NCBI GenBank assembly: GCA_002742885.1
Contig: PDOO01000024.1
Location: forward strand, 1 to 64,000
DNA from: Candidatus Cloacimonadota bacterium
GTDB taxonomy: Bacteria; Cloacimonadota; Cloacimonadia; Cloacimonadales; GCA-2742885
Reading direction: 5' to 3'
Length of the DNA: 64,000 nt
In this document: one piece after another, positions 18,667 to 26,968 of the stretch
Layout of the letters: each line of letters starts with the position of its first letter
Numbering within the stretch: the first letter of the stretch is position 1
The notes under the pieces: generated by a model
What the model saw: only the letters and a program-made list of their open reading frames with translations
The model's database searches: none
Told to the model about the DNA's origin: nothing
Program-made: the position numbers and the translations under genes

Positions 18667-19689
18667 TTAATAATATCTGGAAGCAATACCTACAATTCGG
18701 GTTTCATTGCGATTAAAGTCATTTATTTTTGTATCAATATAATATCCGGTACCGTCACTTATACGATAGATAAATTTATTAATTGTTAAATAACCGCCAT
18801 TAGGACTGAAACAATATTCGTCGTAATAGTATAAATCGATAAGTTCATCTTCAATTTCCATACTGTTAACATCAAATAAAACAGAAGTGCCTGCAGTATA
18901 AATAATAGCTAACCCTGTTTCAAAATGATATGTGAAATGTGATGCGTTTGACGAACTGTATATTATTTCATCGTCACCATTCTTTAATGGTACTTTATGT
19001 ATCTCGTATTTAGCGATATACCGTTCTTTATCGTATTCTTTATAACGGAAGGAATATAAAATTTCATCATTATTTTTAAAAAATGGATAACGGAAATTTA
19101 TACTCTGATTCGAGTTCTCTATCTTATAATCACAAATTATCTCATTTTTATTTATTTCGATATCTTTTATAGCCAAAAATGCATGCTTATCGGATATGCC
19201 GTAAACATAAACAATCATCCGGTTATCAGGAGAAAAAGAAGGATATATTTCCCGAATATCAGGAGTACCGGTTAAATTTTTAAACTCTGTTCCATCAGTG
19301 TTTGCCATGTAAATTTCACCGTCCATGTTAAGAAGCATTTTGGTCCTGTCGGAAGAGAAACTGTAAATTGAGCCGACTGAATCAATAATTGTTCTGCGGT
19401 TTGATCCGTCCAAGTTCATTAAATCAATATGCGTACAACAATCCAACATCAGAAGTTCCTGTTCGGTATTTTCCAAATCCGGTACAAAGTATGGCGTCCC
19501 ATTCCCTCTGCAAAGATATTGTAAATCCGTACCGTCAATATTTGAAACAGCAATCCAGTCTTCAGAATAACCCTGTCCCGTATAAAATAATTTTGAATAA
19601 AGAAACGGTGTTAACAAGTTCAAATCACAGGATGTTATAAATAATACAATTGCCGATAACGAAAGGAAGATAAAAATCTTTTTGTTCAT
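18667..19689 (-). CDS. TolB-like beta-propeller lipoprotein, tandem paralogue A
   Basis: A 340-residue predicted lipoprotein with signal MNKKIFIFLSLSAIVLF and lipobox ITSC. The body has WD40/PD40-type strands such as IDLMNLDGSNRRTII and IYMANTDGTEFKNLTGTP. Up to NLTGTPD (about residue 140) it is close to paralogue C at both protein and DNA level. From there it diverges completely: its second half (IREIYPSFSPDNRM to SRYY) has no counterpart in B or C. It lies directly upstream of the beta-helix gene, which I take to be the ancestral order. The ribosome-binding site is within the copied tail of the 244-residue gene. Its ligand is unknown. Confidence 0.75.
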   Translation of the reverse strand: MNKKIFIFLSLSAIVLFITSCDLNLLTPFLYSKLFYTGQGYSEDWIAVSNIDGTDLQYLCRGNGTPYFVPDLENTEQELLMLDCCTHIDLMNLDGSNRRTIIDSVGSIYSFSSDRTKMLLNMDGEIYMANTDGTEFKNLTGTPDIREIYPSFSPDNRMIVYVYGISDKHAFLAIKDIEINKNEIICDYKIENSNQSINFRYPFFKNNDEILYSFRYKEYDKERYIAKYEIHKVPLKNGDDEIIYSSSNASHFTYHFETGLAIIYTAGTSVLFDVNSMEIEDELIDLYYYDEYCFSPNGGYLTINKFIYRISDGTGYYIDTKINDFNRNETRIVGIASRYY

Positions 19690-19691
19690 AT

Positions 19692-19750
19692 CTATTTACC
19701 TCTTTTAAAACTTTTCAATCTTAAATTATTATTTTTTACAAAACCGGCAT
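19692..19750 (-). pseudogene. Fossil 3' end of the 244-residue protein gene (in front of copy A)
   Basis: The last 18 sense codons and TAG of the gene at 22003-22737 (ending AGFVKNNNLRLKSFKRGK) are repeated here, in front of lipoprotein A, with no gene body before them. This stretch also supplies the AAGAGG ribosome-binding site of copy A, which may be why it has been kept. Confidence 0.85.
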
Positions 19751-19751
19751 T

Positions 19752-19859
19752 TTACCGCTCATAACTAATTGAATCAATCAATGAATATTCGGTATCAAAA
19801 TATCCCAATAATAAAGTAAAATAAATCAGAAAAATTATAAAAAGAATCATTTTTTTCAT
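19752..19859 (-). pseudogene. Fossil 5' end of a beta-helix secreted protein gene
   Basis: A 35-codon frame starts on an ATG that overlaps the stop of lipoprotein B (ATGA) and ends in TAA. It encodes a signal-peptide-like start (MKKMILFIIFLIYF) and then YFDTEYSLIDSISYE. That matches the start of the 1488-residue protein (YFQTEYAIVDSLSEE): by eye 16 of 35 residues are identical. The gene is cut off at the junction with the copied tail of the 244-residue gene. It marks the downstream edge of a duplicated unit. Confidence 0.8.
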
Positions 19860-20878
19860 AATTTATAATCCTTGACACTGATTGGAAAAATTCTTGAAAG
19901 TTGCATAACAGCTTTTTCGGAAGAAATGTTAAAATCAATTGTTCTGCCTGTTGAATTTGCTTCATCACAGTAATTTTTTAAAAGATTATACATTTCAATT
20001 GTTTCTGTGTCATAGACGTTTAAATTCACTGCCAGCAATGTTCCGTTTCTATTAAAGTTTGGAATAAAACGTCTGTAGCAAAGACCGTATTCAACCTCTT
20101 CATAAGTTATGGGATTATAGTGTTTCAGGACATTGGTCATAACATAAGCAAGCAAATTTTTATTTCTATTGTAACTGATGCGAGAAAAAATACCTCCTGA
20201 ATCAAGTATTTTTTTCTCTCCTGTATTAATATTAAAGGAATATAAACCGCACATGTTAAACGTATCATTACAGTTTTGTCCAAATATAACAGTTGATTCA
20301 TCTATAAATATTGGTGAAACATAATACTCCCAACCGGAGTAAGGCACCGAAAAGAGAACTTTTCTTTGAAGCGAAATTAAATCAATCACAGCTATACATG
20401 CAGTTGTATCGGCAATATCTATTGATTTAAAAATAACCGCATCCTCAAAAATTGAGAATGCAGGGTCTCCCTCATATTGATCCGGAGTACCGGTTAAATT
20501 TTGCAAGCCTCCTCCATCAGTGTCGGCAATATAAATATCACCGTTATTTGCAAGCAACATTTTGGTCCTGTCATCAGAAAAACGGTAAATTGAGCCGACT
20601 GAATCAATAATTGTTCTGCGGTCTGATCCGTCCAAGTTCATCAAGTCAATTCGATTACCGGAGTCTAACATCAAAAGTTCCTGTTCGGAATTTTTTAAAT
20701 CGGGGACAAAGTACGGTCTGTAATCACCTTTGCACAGATATTTTAATTTAGATCCGTCAATATTGGCCACAGCAATCCAATCTTCCGAAAAAGTCTCCTC
20801 CGGTTTTGTTAATTCACAAGATGTTATAAATAATACAATTGCAGATAACGAAAGGAAGATAAAAATCTTTTTGTTCAT
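19856..20878 (-). CDS. TolB-like beta-propeller lipoprotein, tandem paralogue B
   Basis: 340 residues, with the same signal peptide and ITSC lipobox as copies A and C. The propeller-like first half is similar to A and C, with local changes. The second half (QYEGDPAFSIFEDAVIF through NFNRNGTLLAVNLNVYDT to SRIFPISVKDYKL) is shared with C only. The stop overlaps the ATG of the fossil beta-helix start, as would be expected if a full beta-helix gene once followed it. It is probably anchored in the outer membrane or periplasm; its function is unknown. Confidence 0.75.
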   Translation of the reverse strand: MNKKIFIFLSLSAIVLFITSCELTKPEETFSEDWIAVANIDGSKLKYLCKGDYRPYFVPDLKNSEQELLMLDSGNRIDLMNLDGSDRRTIIDSVGSIYRFSDDRTKMLLANNGDIYIADTDGGGLQNLTGTPDQYEGDPAFSIFEDAVIFKSIDIADTTACIAVIDLISLQRKVLFSVPYSGWEYYVSPIFIDESTVIFGQNCNDTFNMCGLYSFNINTGEKKILDSGGIFSRISYNRNKNLLAYVMTNVLKHYNPITYEEVEYGLCYRRFIPNFNRNGTLLAVNLNVYDTETIEMYNLLKNYCDEANSTGRTIDFNISSEKAVMQLSRIFPISVKDYKL

Positions 20879-20880
20879 AT

Positions 20881-20937
20881 CTATTTACCTCTTTTAAAAC
20901 TTTTCAATCTTAAATTATTATTTTCTACAAAACCGGC
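20881..20937 (-). pseudogene. Fossil 3' end of the 244-residue protein gene (in front of copy B)
   Basis: The same 18 codons plus TAG as at 19692, with one substitution (AGFVE instead of AGFVK). It lies 2 bp before the start of lipoprotein B, just as the intact gene end lies 2 bp before lipoprotein C. Confidence 0.85.
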
Positions 20938-20940
20938 ATT

Positions 20941-20988
20941 TTATCGCTCATAACTAATTGAATCAATTAATGAATATTCCGTATCAAA
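20941..20988 (-). pseudogene. Trimmed fossil of the beta-helix gene start (after copy C)
   Basis: The 15 codons FDTEYSLIDSISYER plus TAA are identical at protein level to the end of the fossil at 19752. Here the ATG and signal peptide are deleted, and the deletion runs into the end of lipoprotein C, whose TGA stop lies inside the fossil in another frame. Confidence 0.8.
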
Positions 20989-22000
20989 TGCTGTTTGGAA
21001 AAATTCTTGAAAGTCGCATAACAGCTTTTTCGGAAGAAACGTTAAAATCAATTGTCCTGTCCGTTGAATTTGCCTCATCAAAGTAATTTTTTAAAATATT
21101 ATACATTTCAATTGTTTCTGTGTCATAGACGTTTAAATTAACTGCCAGCAATGTTCCGTCTCTATTGAAGTTTGGAATTAAACGGTTGTCACAACGAGCG
21201 TATTCAAACACTTTATCAGTCATGGGATTATAGTGTTTCAAAACAGTAAATTCATCAGAAATAATATAAGCAAACAAGTTTTCATTTCTATTATAAATCA
21301 TTTTTGAAAAAGTATAGCCCACATCAATCAATTTTTTATACCCGGTATTAATATTAACGGAATATAAACCGTTCGTATTAAGTATATCACTATAATATTG
21401 TCCAAATATAACAGTTGATTCATTTATGAAAACCGGTGATACATAATACATATAACCATCATAATGCTCAAAAAATATAACTTTTCTTTGAAGCGAGACT
21501 AAATCAATTGAAGCTATGTATGAAATTGAATCGGCAATATCGCTTGATTTGAAAATAACCGCATCTTCAAAAATTGAGAATGCAGGGTCTCCCTCATATT
21601 GATCCGGAGTACCGGTTAAATTCTTAAACTCTGTTCCATCGGTATTTGCAATGTAAATTTCACCGTCCCTGTTAAGAAGCATTTTGGTCCTGTCGGCAGA
21701 AAAACGGTAAATTGAGCCGACTGAATCAATAATTGTTCTGCGGTCTGATCCGTCCAAGTTCATCAAATCAACATGAGTATAACAATCCAACATCAGAAGT
21801 TCCTGTTCGGGATTTTCCAAATCCGGCACAAAGTATGTCGTCTCATTCCCTCTGCAAAGATATTGTAAATCCGTACCGTCAATATTTGCAACAGCAATCC
21901 AATTTTCTGAAAAAGTATTCTGAGGTTTTGTTGAGTCACAGGATGTTATAAATAATACAATTGCCGATAACAAAAGTAATATAAAAATCTTTTTGTTCAT
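20984..22000 (-). CDS. TolB-like beta-propeller lipoprotein, tandem paralogue C
   Basis: 338 residues; signal peptide and ITSC lipobox as in A and B. The first 140 residues are nearly those of A, while the rest follows B. The C-terminus ends SRIFPNSI where B has SRIFPISVKDYKL, because a deletion has fused its end to the fossil beta-helix start. It starts 2 bp after the stop of the 244-residue gene, with AAGAGG before the ATG, so those two genes are one transcript. This is the promoter-proximal and perhaps oldest position in the array. Confidence 0.75.
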   Translation of the reverse strand: MNKKIFILLLLSAIVLFITSCDSTKPQNTFSENWIAVANIDGTDLQYLCRGNETTYFVPDLENPEQELLMLDCYTHVDLMNLDGSDRRTIIDSVGSIYRFSADRTKMLLNRDGEIYIANTDGTEFKNLTGTPDQYEGDPAFSIFEDAVIFKSSDIADSISYIASIDLVSLQRKVIFFEHYDGYMYYVSPVFINESTVIFGQYYSDILNTNGLYSVNINTGYKKLIDVGYTFSKMIYNRNENLFAYIISDEFTVLKHYNPMTDKVFEYARCDNRLIPNFNRDGTLLAVNLNVYDTETIEMYNILKNYFDEANSTDRTIDFNVSSEKAVMRLSRIFPNSI

Positions 22001-22002
22001 AT

Positions 22003-22737
22003 CTATTTACCTCTTTTAAAACTTTTCAATCTTAAATTATTATTTTTTACAAAACCGGCATCATTTTTCGTTAAGATGTCTTTTTTACTCATGTTTGTAA
22101 AGGCAACAGGTACTAAAGGAAACATTTTGGGAATATCATTGGACAGCAATAAAGTATTTTCAGCTTTATTTGCTCTCAGTATTTCTTTTGTTTTTTTAGA
22201 AATATCCATATTATCCAAGTCCAATTCAATTTTTATGTATGATATACTGCTGCCATTTAATTCATATTTATCTCTTGAATTTATTATTTGCCATTTATTA
22301 ATTTTACTAAAGATTCCAGGTAAGTTATTTTTTGACTTGATAATTTCTCTTAATTCATTATCAGACAATAAAGTAAGGTTATGATCACCGCCTGCAATGT
22401 CTTTACCCCATATCCGAACAACCCTTTTGTTTGAATTAGTAAATTCTGTAAACAGCTTATTCCCTTCAAATAATTCAAGTACAGTTGTTGTTGAATCGTT
22501 TTTATCAATTACTTTAAGAATATGTTCAGAATATTCTTCTGTTGGGTTATCTTCATTAATTTCATAAATAACTTCATCGCCTTCATTCAAATTACTGCTA
22601 AATCTGAATTCTGAAGTCAACTGAATAACAGCTGTAATTCGTTTAGTATCATCAGGATCAGGTTCTGATAATTCAATACCTGAAATCTGAGATGTAATAA
22701 TAATCATCAAAAAGACTAATAATAATTTTCTCATCAA
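22003..22737 (-). CDS. Secreted protein of unknown function, head of the lipoprotein array
   Basis: 244 residues with a clear signal peptide (MMRKLLLVFLMIIITSQISG) and no lipobox. The mature part is mixed alpha/beta, with strands such as EGDEVIYEI and STTTVLELFEGNKLF and many Lys/Asn. I recognise no family. GGAGG lies 6 nt before the first ATG. Its 3' end is copied in front of lipoproteins A and B, so it formed the upstream border of the duplicated unit. Residues 218-226 (FTNMSKKDI) precede the copied tail. Confidence 0.6.
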   Translation of the reverse strand: MMRKLLLVFLMIIITSQISGIELSEPDPDDTKRITAVIQLTSEFRFSSNLNEGDEVIYEINEDNPTEEYSEHILKVIDKNDSTTTVLELFEGNKLFTEFTNSNKRVVRIWGKDIAGGDHNLTLLSDNELREIIKSKNNLPGIFSKINKWQIINSRDKYELNGSSISYIKIELDLDNMDISKKTKEILRANKAENTLLLSNDIPKMFPLVPVAFTNMSKKDILTKNDAGFVKNNNLRLKSFKRGK

Positions 22738-22821
22738 ATTCCTCCGTATTATGTTTTTTATAAATATTCATAACATGTTAAAAACATCTGAAAAAATCAA
22801 TTTTGTTTTTCTGTCAATTAA

Positions 22822-22838
22822 GATATTGAAACAATATC
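22822..22838. promoter_or_regulatory. 17-bp dyad upstream of the lipoprotein array
   Basis: GATATTG-AAA-CAATATC is a perfect 7-bp inverted repeat, about 85 bp before the start of the 244-residue gene. It could be an operator. It overlaps no gene and has no T tract, so a terminator is unlikely. A TTGACA box on the minus strand follows about 8 bp later. Confidence 0.3.
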
Positions 22839-22849
22839 ATCCGCATTAT

Positions 22850-23047
22850 TTACGGTAAATTTTCCCGTAAGTTTTTAAGGTATTTATCGACATATCTATC
22901 CGAATTAACAGCAGAAATAAGATTTTTACAGTCATATTGAGGATTAAGATGAATTCCCTTTAAACAGGATGCCGAGACAAGAAGACAAGAGAAGATAAAC
23001 ATATTATTTTTTTCGTAATTTATGCTTCTTGAGGATGTTGGGGGCAA
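22850..23047 (-). pseudogene. Possible small lipoprotein or its frameshifted remnant
   Basis: A weak 65-codon frame (TTG start) contains a hydrophobic run and VSASCLKG, like a lipoprotein cleavage site, then about 37 residues (IHLNPQYDCKNLISAVNS...). In the neighbouring frame ACGAAAAAAATAATA reads like a lost MKKII start, so an original lipoprotein start may have been broken by an ATG-to-ACG change and a frameshift. The surroundings also resemble the end of lipoprotein B. No ribosome-binding site was seen. The rest of the 470-bp gap (22738-23208) holds only the dyad and promoter-type AT-rich DNA. Confidence 0.25.
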
Positions 23048-23208
23048 ATTCAGCAGCTGACAGAGAAAATTTTAAAATTCGCCGGTATTGCCGTTTATCG
23101 GGAAAATATTATCTTTTATCTCTTAAAATTACGGCTTATCCGAAAATTATTGCTTGATTTTTAAGCCTCCGTTACAGTTAAGACATTAAATCAAACAAGG
23201 AGGATATC

Positions 23209-23898
23209 ATGAAAGAAATGATATTTACGTTAATCTTGATCTTTTCCGTAACAGGAACTTTATTTTGCGATTCGGCATCCGAAAAAGAAAAGACGGGAAA
23301 TGACGCTAAAACAAAAAAGAAAAAACTCTCAAGTTCCATGAAAAATCAGTTCATTGCAAAAGACGAAAATCCGAAATTTATCGAAGCAATGATTATTCAC
23401 TTTCAAGGAGTGGAAGGGGATAAAGAAGCAGTTCACAAATCAGCAGAACTTTTCGAAAAGCTGGTCAAAGAAAATCCCGAAAATCCGAAATATCGGGCAT
23501 ATTTGGGAAGCAGTTACAATTTGGAAGGAAGAGATGCGTTTTTCTTCTGGACAAAGAAGAAATTCTTGGACAAAGGAACAAAATTATTGAACCAAGCGGT
23601 AAAAGAAGCTCCCGAAAGCACCGAACTCAGAATGTTAAGAGGGATGAACAATGTCCATTTACCTAAGTTTTTTAAACGTTCTCAACTTTGTATAGAAGAT
23701 TTCACGTCTATTCTGAATAATAAGGAATTCAACTATTGGGAACCGGAATTCCGACAGGAAGTTTATTATTATCTCGGATTGGCTTATCAAAAAAACGAAA
23801 ATGAAGAAAGTGCAAAGAAAAATTGGGAAATCTGCATAAAAATGAATCCCGAATCAAAATTCGGGAAGCTGGCTAAAAAGAAAATGTCCGCCGAATAA
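23209..23898 (+). CDS. Exported TPR-like protein
   Basis: 229 residues with a signal peptide (MKEMIFTLILIFSVTGTLFC; the Cys of LFC could be a weak lipobox) and a Lys-rich linker. Helical TPR-like repeats follow: AELFEKLVKENPENPKYRAYLG, then a repeat near LLNQAVKEAPESTELRMLRG and a last one at YYYLGLAYQKNENEESAKKNW. AAGGAGG stands 5 nt before the ATG, the strongest ribosome-binding site in the region. It lies 115 bp upstream of a LytS/LytTR pair and may belong with it. It likely acts as a periplasmic protein-protein adaptor; no partner can be named. Confidence 0.7.
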   Translation: MKEMIFTLILIFSVTGTLFCDSASEKEKTGNDAKTKKKKLSSSMKNQFIAKDENPKFIEAMIIHFQGVEGDKEAVHKSAELFEKLVKENPENPKYRAYLGSSYNLEGRDAFFFWTKKKFLDKGTKLLNQAVKEAPESTELRMLRGMNNVHLPKFFKRSQLCIEDFTSILNNKEFNYWEPEFRQEVYYYLGLAYQKNENEESAKKNWEICIKMNPESKFGKLAKKKMSAE

Positions 23899-24013
23899 AA
23901 TTATTCGCGGTTAAGACATTATAAACGAATAAACCGAATCCGAAATTTGAATAAACGGGTTCGGTTTTTCTGATCTTAAAACGGATAAAAATAATTATTC
24001 GAGGAACCGGCTT

Positions 24014-25032
24014 ATGACTGAAAAAATAAAATTCAATCTGCGGAATTTGGCAATTAATATCGCAATCAACACAATTATTGCCGTATCTTTTGTCATAATC
24101 AGGGAAAAATCCGTATTTTTCTCGCAAAACGGCTTTTTAAGATCTCTTATTTTTTCGCAGTCAATAGGTTTGACCTGTTATTTGCTTGCTAAAACGTTGA
24201 TTACGGGAAAAGATTCGCGCAAGCGAAAAATCATAACGGCAACGGCTCTGATACCCGGCGGAACGATTATCGGCTCTCTCATCGCTTTTACGGTAAACGG
24301 CTTTATCTTCGGCGACGTTTACGGATACAGCCTTGTAAATTCAATCCTTCCCGTAAATATATTTTTCGGATTTATCTTCGGTTTCGTAATTATTTTCATT
24401 TATATTCTTCTTTACAGAATCGAATCGGAAAAGCGGAAAAACTGACTCGTCTGAAAGCGGAAGCCGAACTTGCAGAACTTCGCTCCCGAATAAATCCCCA
24501 CTTTCTGTTTAATACCCTTAATTCCATCGCCGGAACGGTTTATGACGCTCCCGATAAAGCCGAAGAAATGATTAATAAATTGGCTGAACTTTTTCGCTAT
24601 TCTCTCAATACAAAAGAAGAAAATTTCGTAAATCTCGAAGAAGAAATAAGAATACTTACTTATTATTTGGAAATAGAAAAAATACGTTTCGGGAAAAGGC
24701 TTTCCGTAAAAATAAATACGGCAGATAATTGTCGGAAAATGAAAATTCCGCCCCTGCTTCTGCAACCTCTGATCGAAAATGCCGTTAAACACGGAATATC
24801 GCCTAAAACAGACGGCGGAAAAATTGAAATAAACATAAAGAAAACAGAGAATGAATATATGATTACGGTTGAAAACGACGGCATTCCGATTACCGGCAAA
24901 AATATTCAAAATAACGGTTTCGGACTTGCCTCAATCATCAAAAGACTGAAATTGCATTACGGAGAAAAAGCAAGCTTGACTTGGAAAACCGAACCGCAAA
25001 CCGAATTTAAAATTAAAATCCCGGCGGAATAA
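24014..25032 (+). CDS. LytS/YehU-type sensor histidine kinase, reading frame broken at an A5C tract
   Basis: The first frame (24014-24445) gives four probable membrane helices and ends RIESEKRKN-stop. The -1 frame continues without a gap as LTRLKAEAELAELRSRINPHFLFNTLNSI, the His_kinase domain with its phosphoacceptor His. HATPase motifs follow (PPLLLQPLIENAVKHG, NDGIPI, GFGLASIIKRL). Read through, it is one normal 339-residue kinase. The junction is CGG-AAA-AAC-TGA at 24434-24445. It could be a mutation, a sequencing error in the A5 run, or programmed -1 frameshifting; a 7-bp bulged stem starts about 12 nt further on. It would phosphorylate the regulator encoded 1 bp downstream. Confidence 0.8.
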
Positions 25033-25033
25033 T

Positions 25034-25750
25034 ATGTTGAGAACGATTATCATAGACGATGAAAAAATAGCTCGCAATCGAATGAAACGTTTACTGACGG
25101 GTTTTGGAGATAAAATTAAAATTATCGACGAAGCGGAAAACGGAAAAGAGGCCGTTTCCAAAATAAACGAATTAAAACCCGACCTCATTTTTCTGGATAT
25201 TCAAATGCCCGGCTTAAACGGATTTGAAGTATTGGAAAATCTTGTTTTCCGCCCGCAAATTATTTTTGTGACGGCATACGACAATTACGCCATTCGGGCT
25301 TTTGAAGAAAATTCGGCAGATTACCTGCTGAAACCCGTTACCCCGGAAAGACTGGAAAAAGCAATTTTGAAAGCGGAAAAAACACAAAATCCGGAAATCA
25401 AAAACAAAATAGATCAAATTTTGACGGCAATTACCAATAAACGCCGTAAACTCGCCGTTAAAACACAGGATAAAATTATATTTGTCGAATACGAAAAAAT
25501 CACTTGTATTCGAGCGGAAGAAAAATATGCCAGAGTTTATTCGCCCCCGAAATCCCGGCTTATTTCCAAAACTTTAAACGAATTGGAAAGAGAACTGCCC
25601 GAAAATTTTATCCGAATTCACCGTTCCTCCATCATAAACACGGATTTTTTAAAAGAAATAAAAATCGCTTTTACCGATTATTACGCCGTTTTGCAGGACG
25701 GAACGAAATTGAAAATAAGCAGAAGAGCAAAAGATAAATTGCTGAGATAA
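25034..25750 (+). CDS. LytTR-family response regulator
   Basis: 238 residues. The receiver domain has the acidic pair DDE near residue 8, phospho-acceptor Asp in LIFLDIQMPG, the conserved Thr in FVTAYD and Lys in LLKPV. From about residue 135 it is a LytTR DNA-binding domain (IIFVEYEKITCIRAEEKYARVY, FIRIHRSSIINTDFL, LKISRRAKDKL). It starts 1 bp after the kinase stop, so the pair is translationally coupled. Regulators of this type bind direct repeats and control surface or cell-wall functions; the target genes here cannot be deduced. Confidence 0.9.
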   Translation: MLRTIIIDDEKIARNRMKRLLTGFGDKIKIIDEAENGKEAVSKINELKPDLIFLDIQMPGLNGFEVLENLVFRPQIIFVTAYDNYAIRAFEENSADYLLKPVTPERLEKAILKAEKTQNPEIKNKIDQILTAITNKRRKLAVKTQDKIIFVEYEKITCIRAEEKYARVYSPPKSRLISKTLNELERELPENFIRIHRSSIINTDFLKEIKIAFTDYYAVLQDGTKLKISRRAKDKLLR

Positions 25751-25763
25751 AATAAGAAAACAT

Positions 25764-25802
25764 AAAAAAAAACACCGCAAATCATTGAGAAATTGCGGTG
25801 TT
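25764..25802 (-). terminator. Terminator of rpmE
   Basis: A perfect 10-bp stem, AACACCGCAA (25771-25780) with TTGCGGTGTT (25793-25802), is followed on the minus strand by seven T (25770-25764). It may also slow transcription from the convergent LytTR gene, though the plus side lacks a long T run. Confidence 0.85.
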
Positions 25803-25819
25803 AATTCATTAACAAAAAA

Positions 25820-26029
25820 TCAGTCTTTTTTTAATTGACCGTATTTACGTTTAAACTTTTCAACTCGACCGGCGGTATCAAGAAGTTTTTCTTTTCCCGT
25901 ATAAAAAGGATGGCAGTGAGAGCAAATCTCAACATGCGATATTTTTTTGGTTGAAGCCATTTCAATTTCATGTCCGCAGGCGCAAGTTACCTTAAACTTT
26001 TCATATTTAGGATGTATTCCCTTTTTCAT
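25820..26029 (-). CDS. rpmE: 50S ribosomal protein L31
   Basis: 69 residues of the zinc-binding L31 type: [11 protein letters not shown], the pair CACGHE and the motif [13 protein letters not shown] with its four zinc ligands, then [14 protein letters not shown]31 sits at the subunit interface of the ribosome; zinc-containing forms can be exchanged under zinc limitation. It is a single-gene unit with AGGAG before the ATG, its own promoter and its own terminator. Confidence 0.97.
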   Translation of the reverse strand: MKKGIHPKYEKFKVTCACGHEIEMASTKKISHVEICSHCHPFYTGKEKLLDTAGRVEKFKRKYGQLKKD

Positions 26030-26091
26030 ATCTGTTACTCCTGAGTTATTATTTATAAATTCACAGTCACTTAAATTAAGTATTGAACGGC

Positions 26092-26120
26092 AATATTTTT
26101 ATCAAGCCCTATAATGTCAA
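26092..26120 (-). promoter_or_regulatory. Probable sigma-70-type promoter of rpmE
   Basis: A perfect -35 TTGACA (minus strand, 26120-26115), 17 bp, then AATATT (26097-26092; four of six consensus bases). It would start the transcript about 55 nt before the rpmE ATG. Confidence 0.45.
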
Positions 26121-26152
26121 TGATTTCATTTAAAATAATAAAAACAAATGTT

Positions 26153-26968
26153 TTATTTTAATAAATTTAAGATATTTTCTTCTTTGCTCTCTACGTAAGA
26201 TTCCAAAAGAGGTTCTTCTATTTTGCGTAATTGCTTCATCACTTCGGCTATTCTTTCAGCCTGATTTTCAATAACTTTTATTCTTTTTAAGACTTCTTTG
26301 TCTTTGCTGTATGCAGACATTAATTGCAGATTTCCGGTAATAATCATCAGCGGATTGTTTATTTCGTGATTAAGACTGACAATTACGGCTGAAAGAAGCG
26401 CTTTTTTATTTGCCGTTTCGATAATGTCTCTTGTTTTGTTGAGTTCTCGGTTAATGCGTTCTATTTCCTCATTTCGTTCATGCAATTCCCGGTAATTTCT
26501 TTCTTTCAGAAGAATTCCAGCTATCATTGAACCGATTATATGCAATTGTTCTTCATCATATTCGGTAAAAGAATCGGCAACGTCATCGGCAAAGTTAATC
26601 ACTCCCGTCAACTCGCTTTCTATCATCAAAGGCAATGCCATGAAAGATTTTATTTCGCTGTTGCTCTGATGAATCCCCCGTTTCAGGTTATTTAAAACAA
26701 TAATTCTCTTTTCTTTTGCGACCCAAGCCGAAAATCCGTTTCCCAACTCAAATTCAACCGCTTCTATCATATCAACGGATTTTCCTTCTCTCGCCACAAT
26801 CTCGATTTTATTTTTATCGGCATCGTAAAGAAATACGGATGCAAATTTGAAATCAAGTATGTGATGAAGAAGTTTAAAAAATTGTTGGTACAACAAATTC
26901 GTATCGTTATTGTTAAAGTTCCGGATTAAATCGGAAAAAGCTGCTATAAGTTTAAGATTATTCTTCAT
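26153..26968 (-). CDS. GAF-domain protein with histidine-kinase H box but no ATPase domain
   Basis: 271 residues from the ATG at 26968 (a TTG eight codons upstream is less likely). Residues about 20-160 form a GAF domain (FASVFLYDADKNKIEIVARE, FMALPLMIESELTGVINFAD). A coiled coil follows (about 165-190), then a HisKA-like helix with SLNHEINNPLMIITGNLQ carrying the phosphoacceptor-type His. The gene stops 60 residues later, so the catalytic domain is absent: a phosphotransfer or signalling scaffold, or a truncated kinase. It is the last gene of the flagellar operon and its start lies within the small ORF before it. Confidence 0.75.
   Translation of the reverse strand: MKNNLKLIAAFSDLIRNFNNNDTNLLYQQFFKLLHHILDFKFASVFLYDADKNKIEIVAREGKSVDMIEAVEFELGNGFSAWVAKEKRIIVLNNLKRGIHQSNSEIKSFMALPLMIESELTGVINFADDVADSFTEYDEEQLHIIGSMIAGILLKERNYRELHERNEEIERINRELNKTRDIIETANKKALLSAVIVSLNHEINNPLMIITGNLQLMSAYSKDKEVLKRIKVIENQAERIAEVMKQLRKIEEPLLESYVESKEENILNLLK

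Noticed and set aside
24412-24909. 165-codon frame antisense to the LytS kinase
   Set aside because: Phe/Tyr-rich shadow frame opposite a conserved kinase domain.
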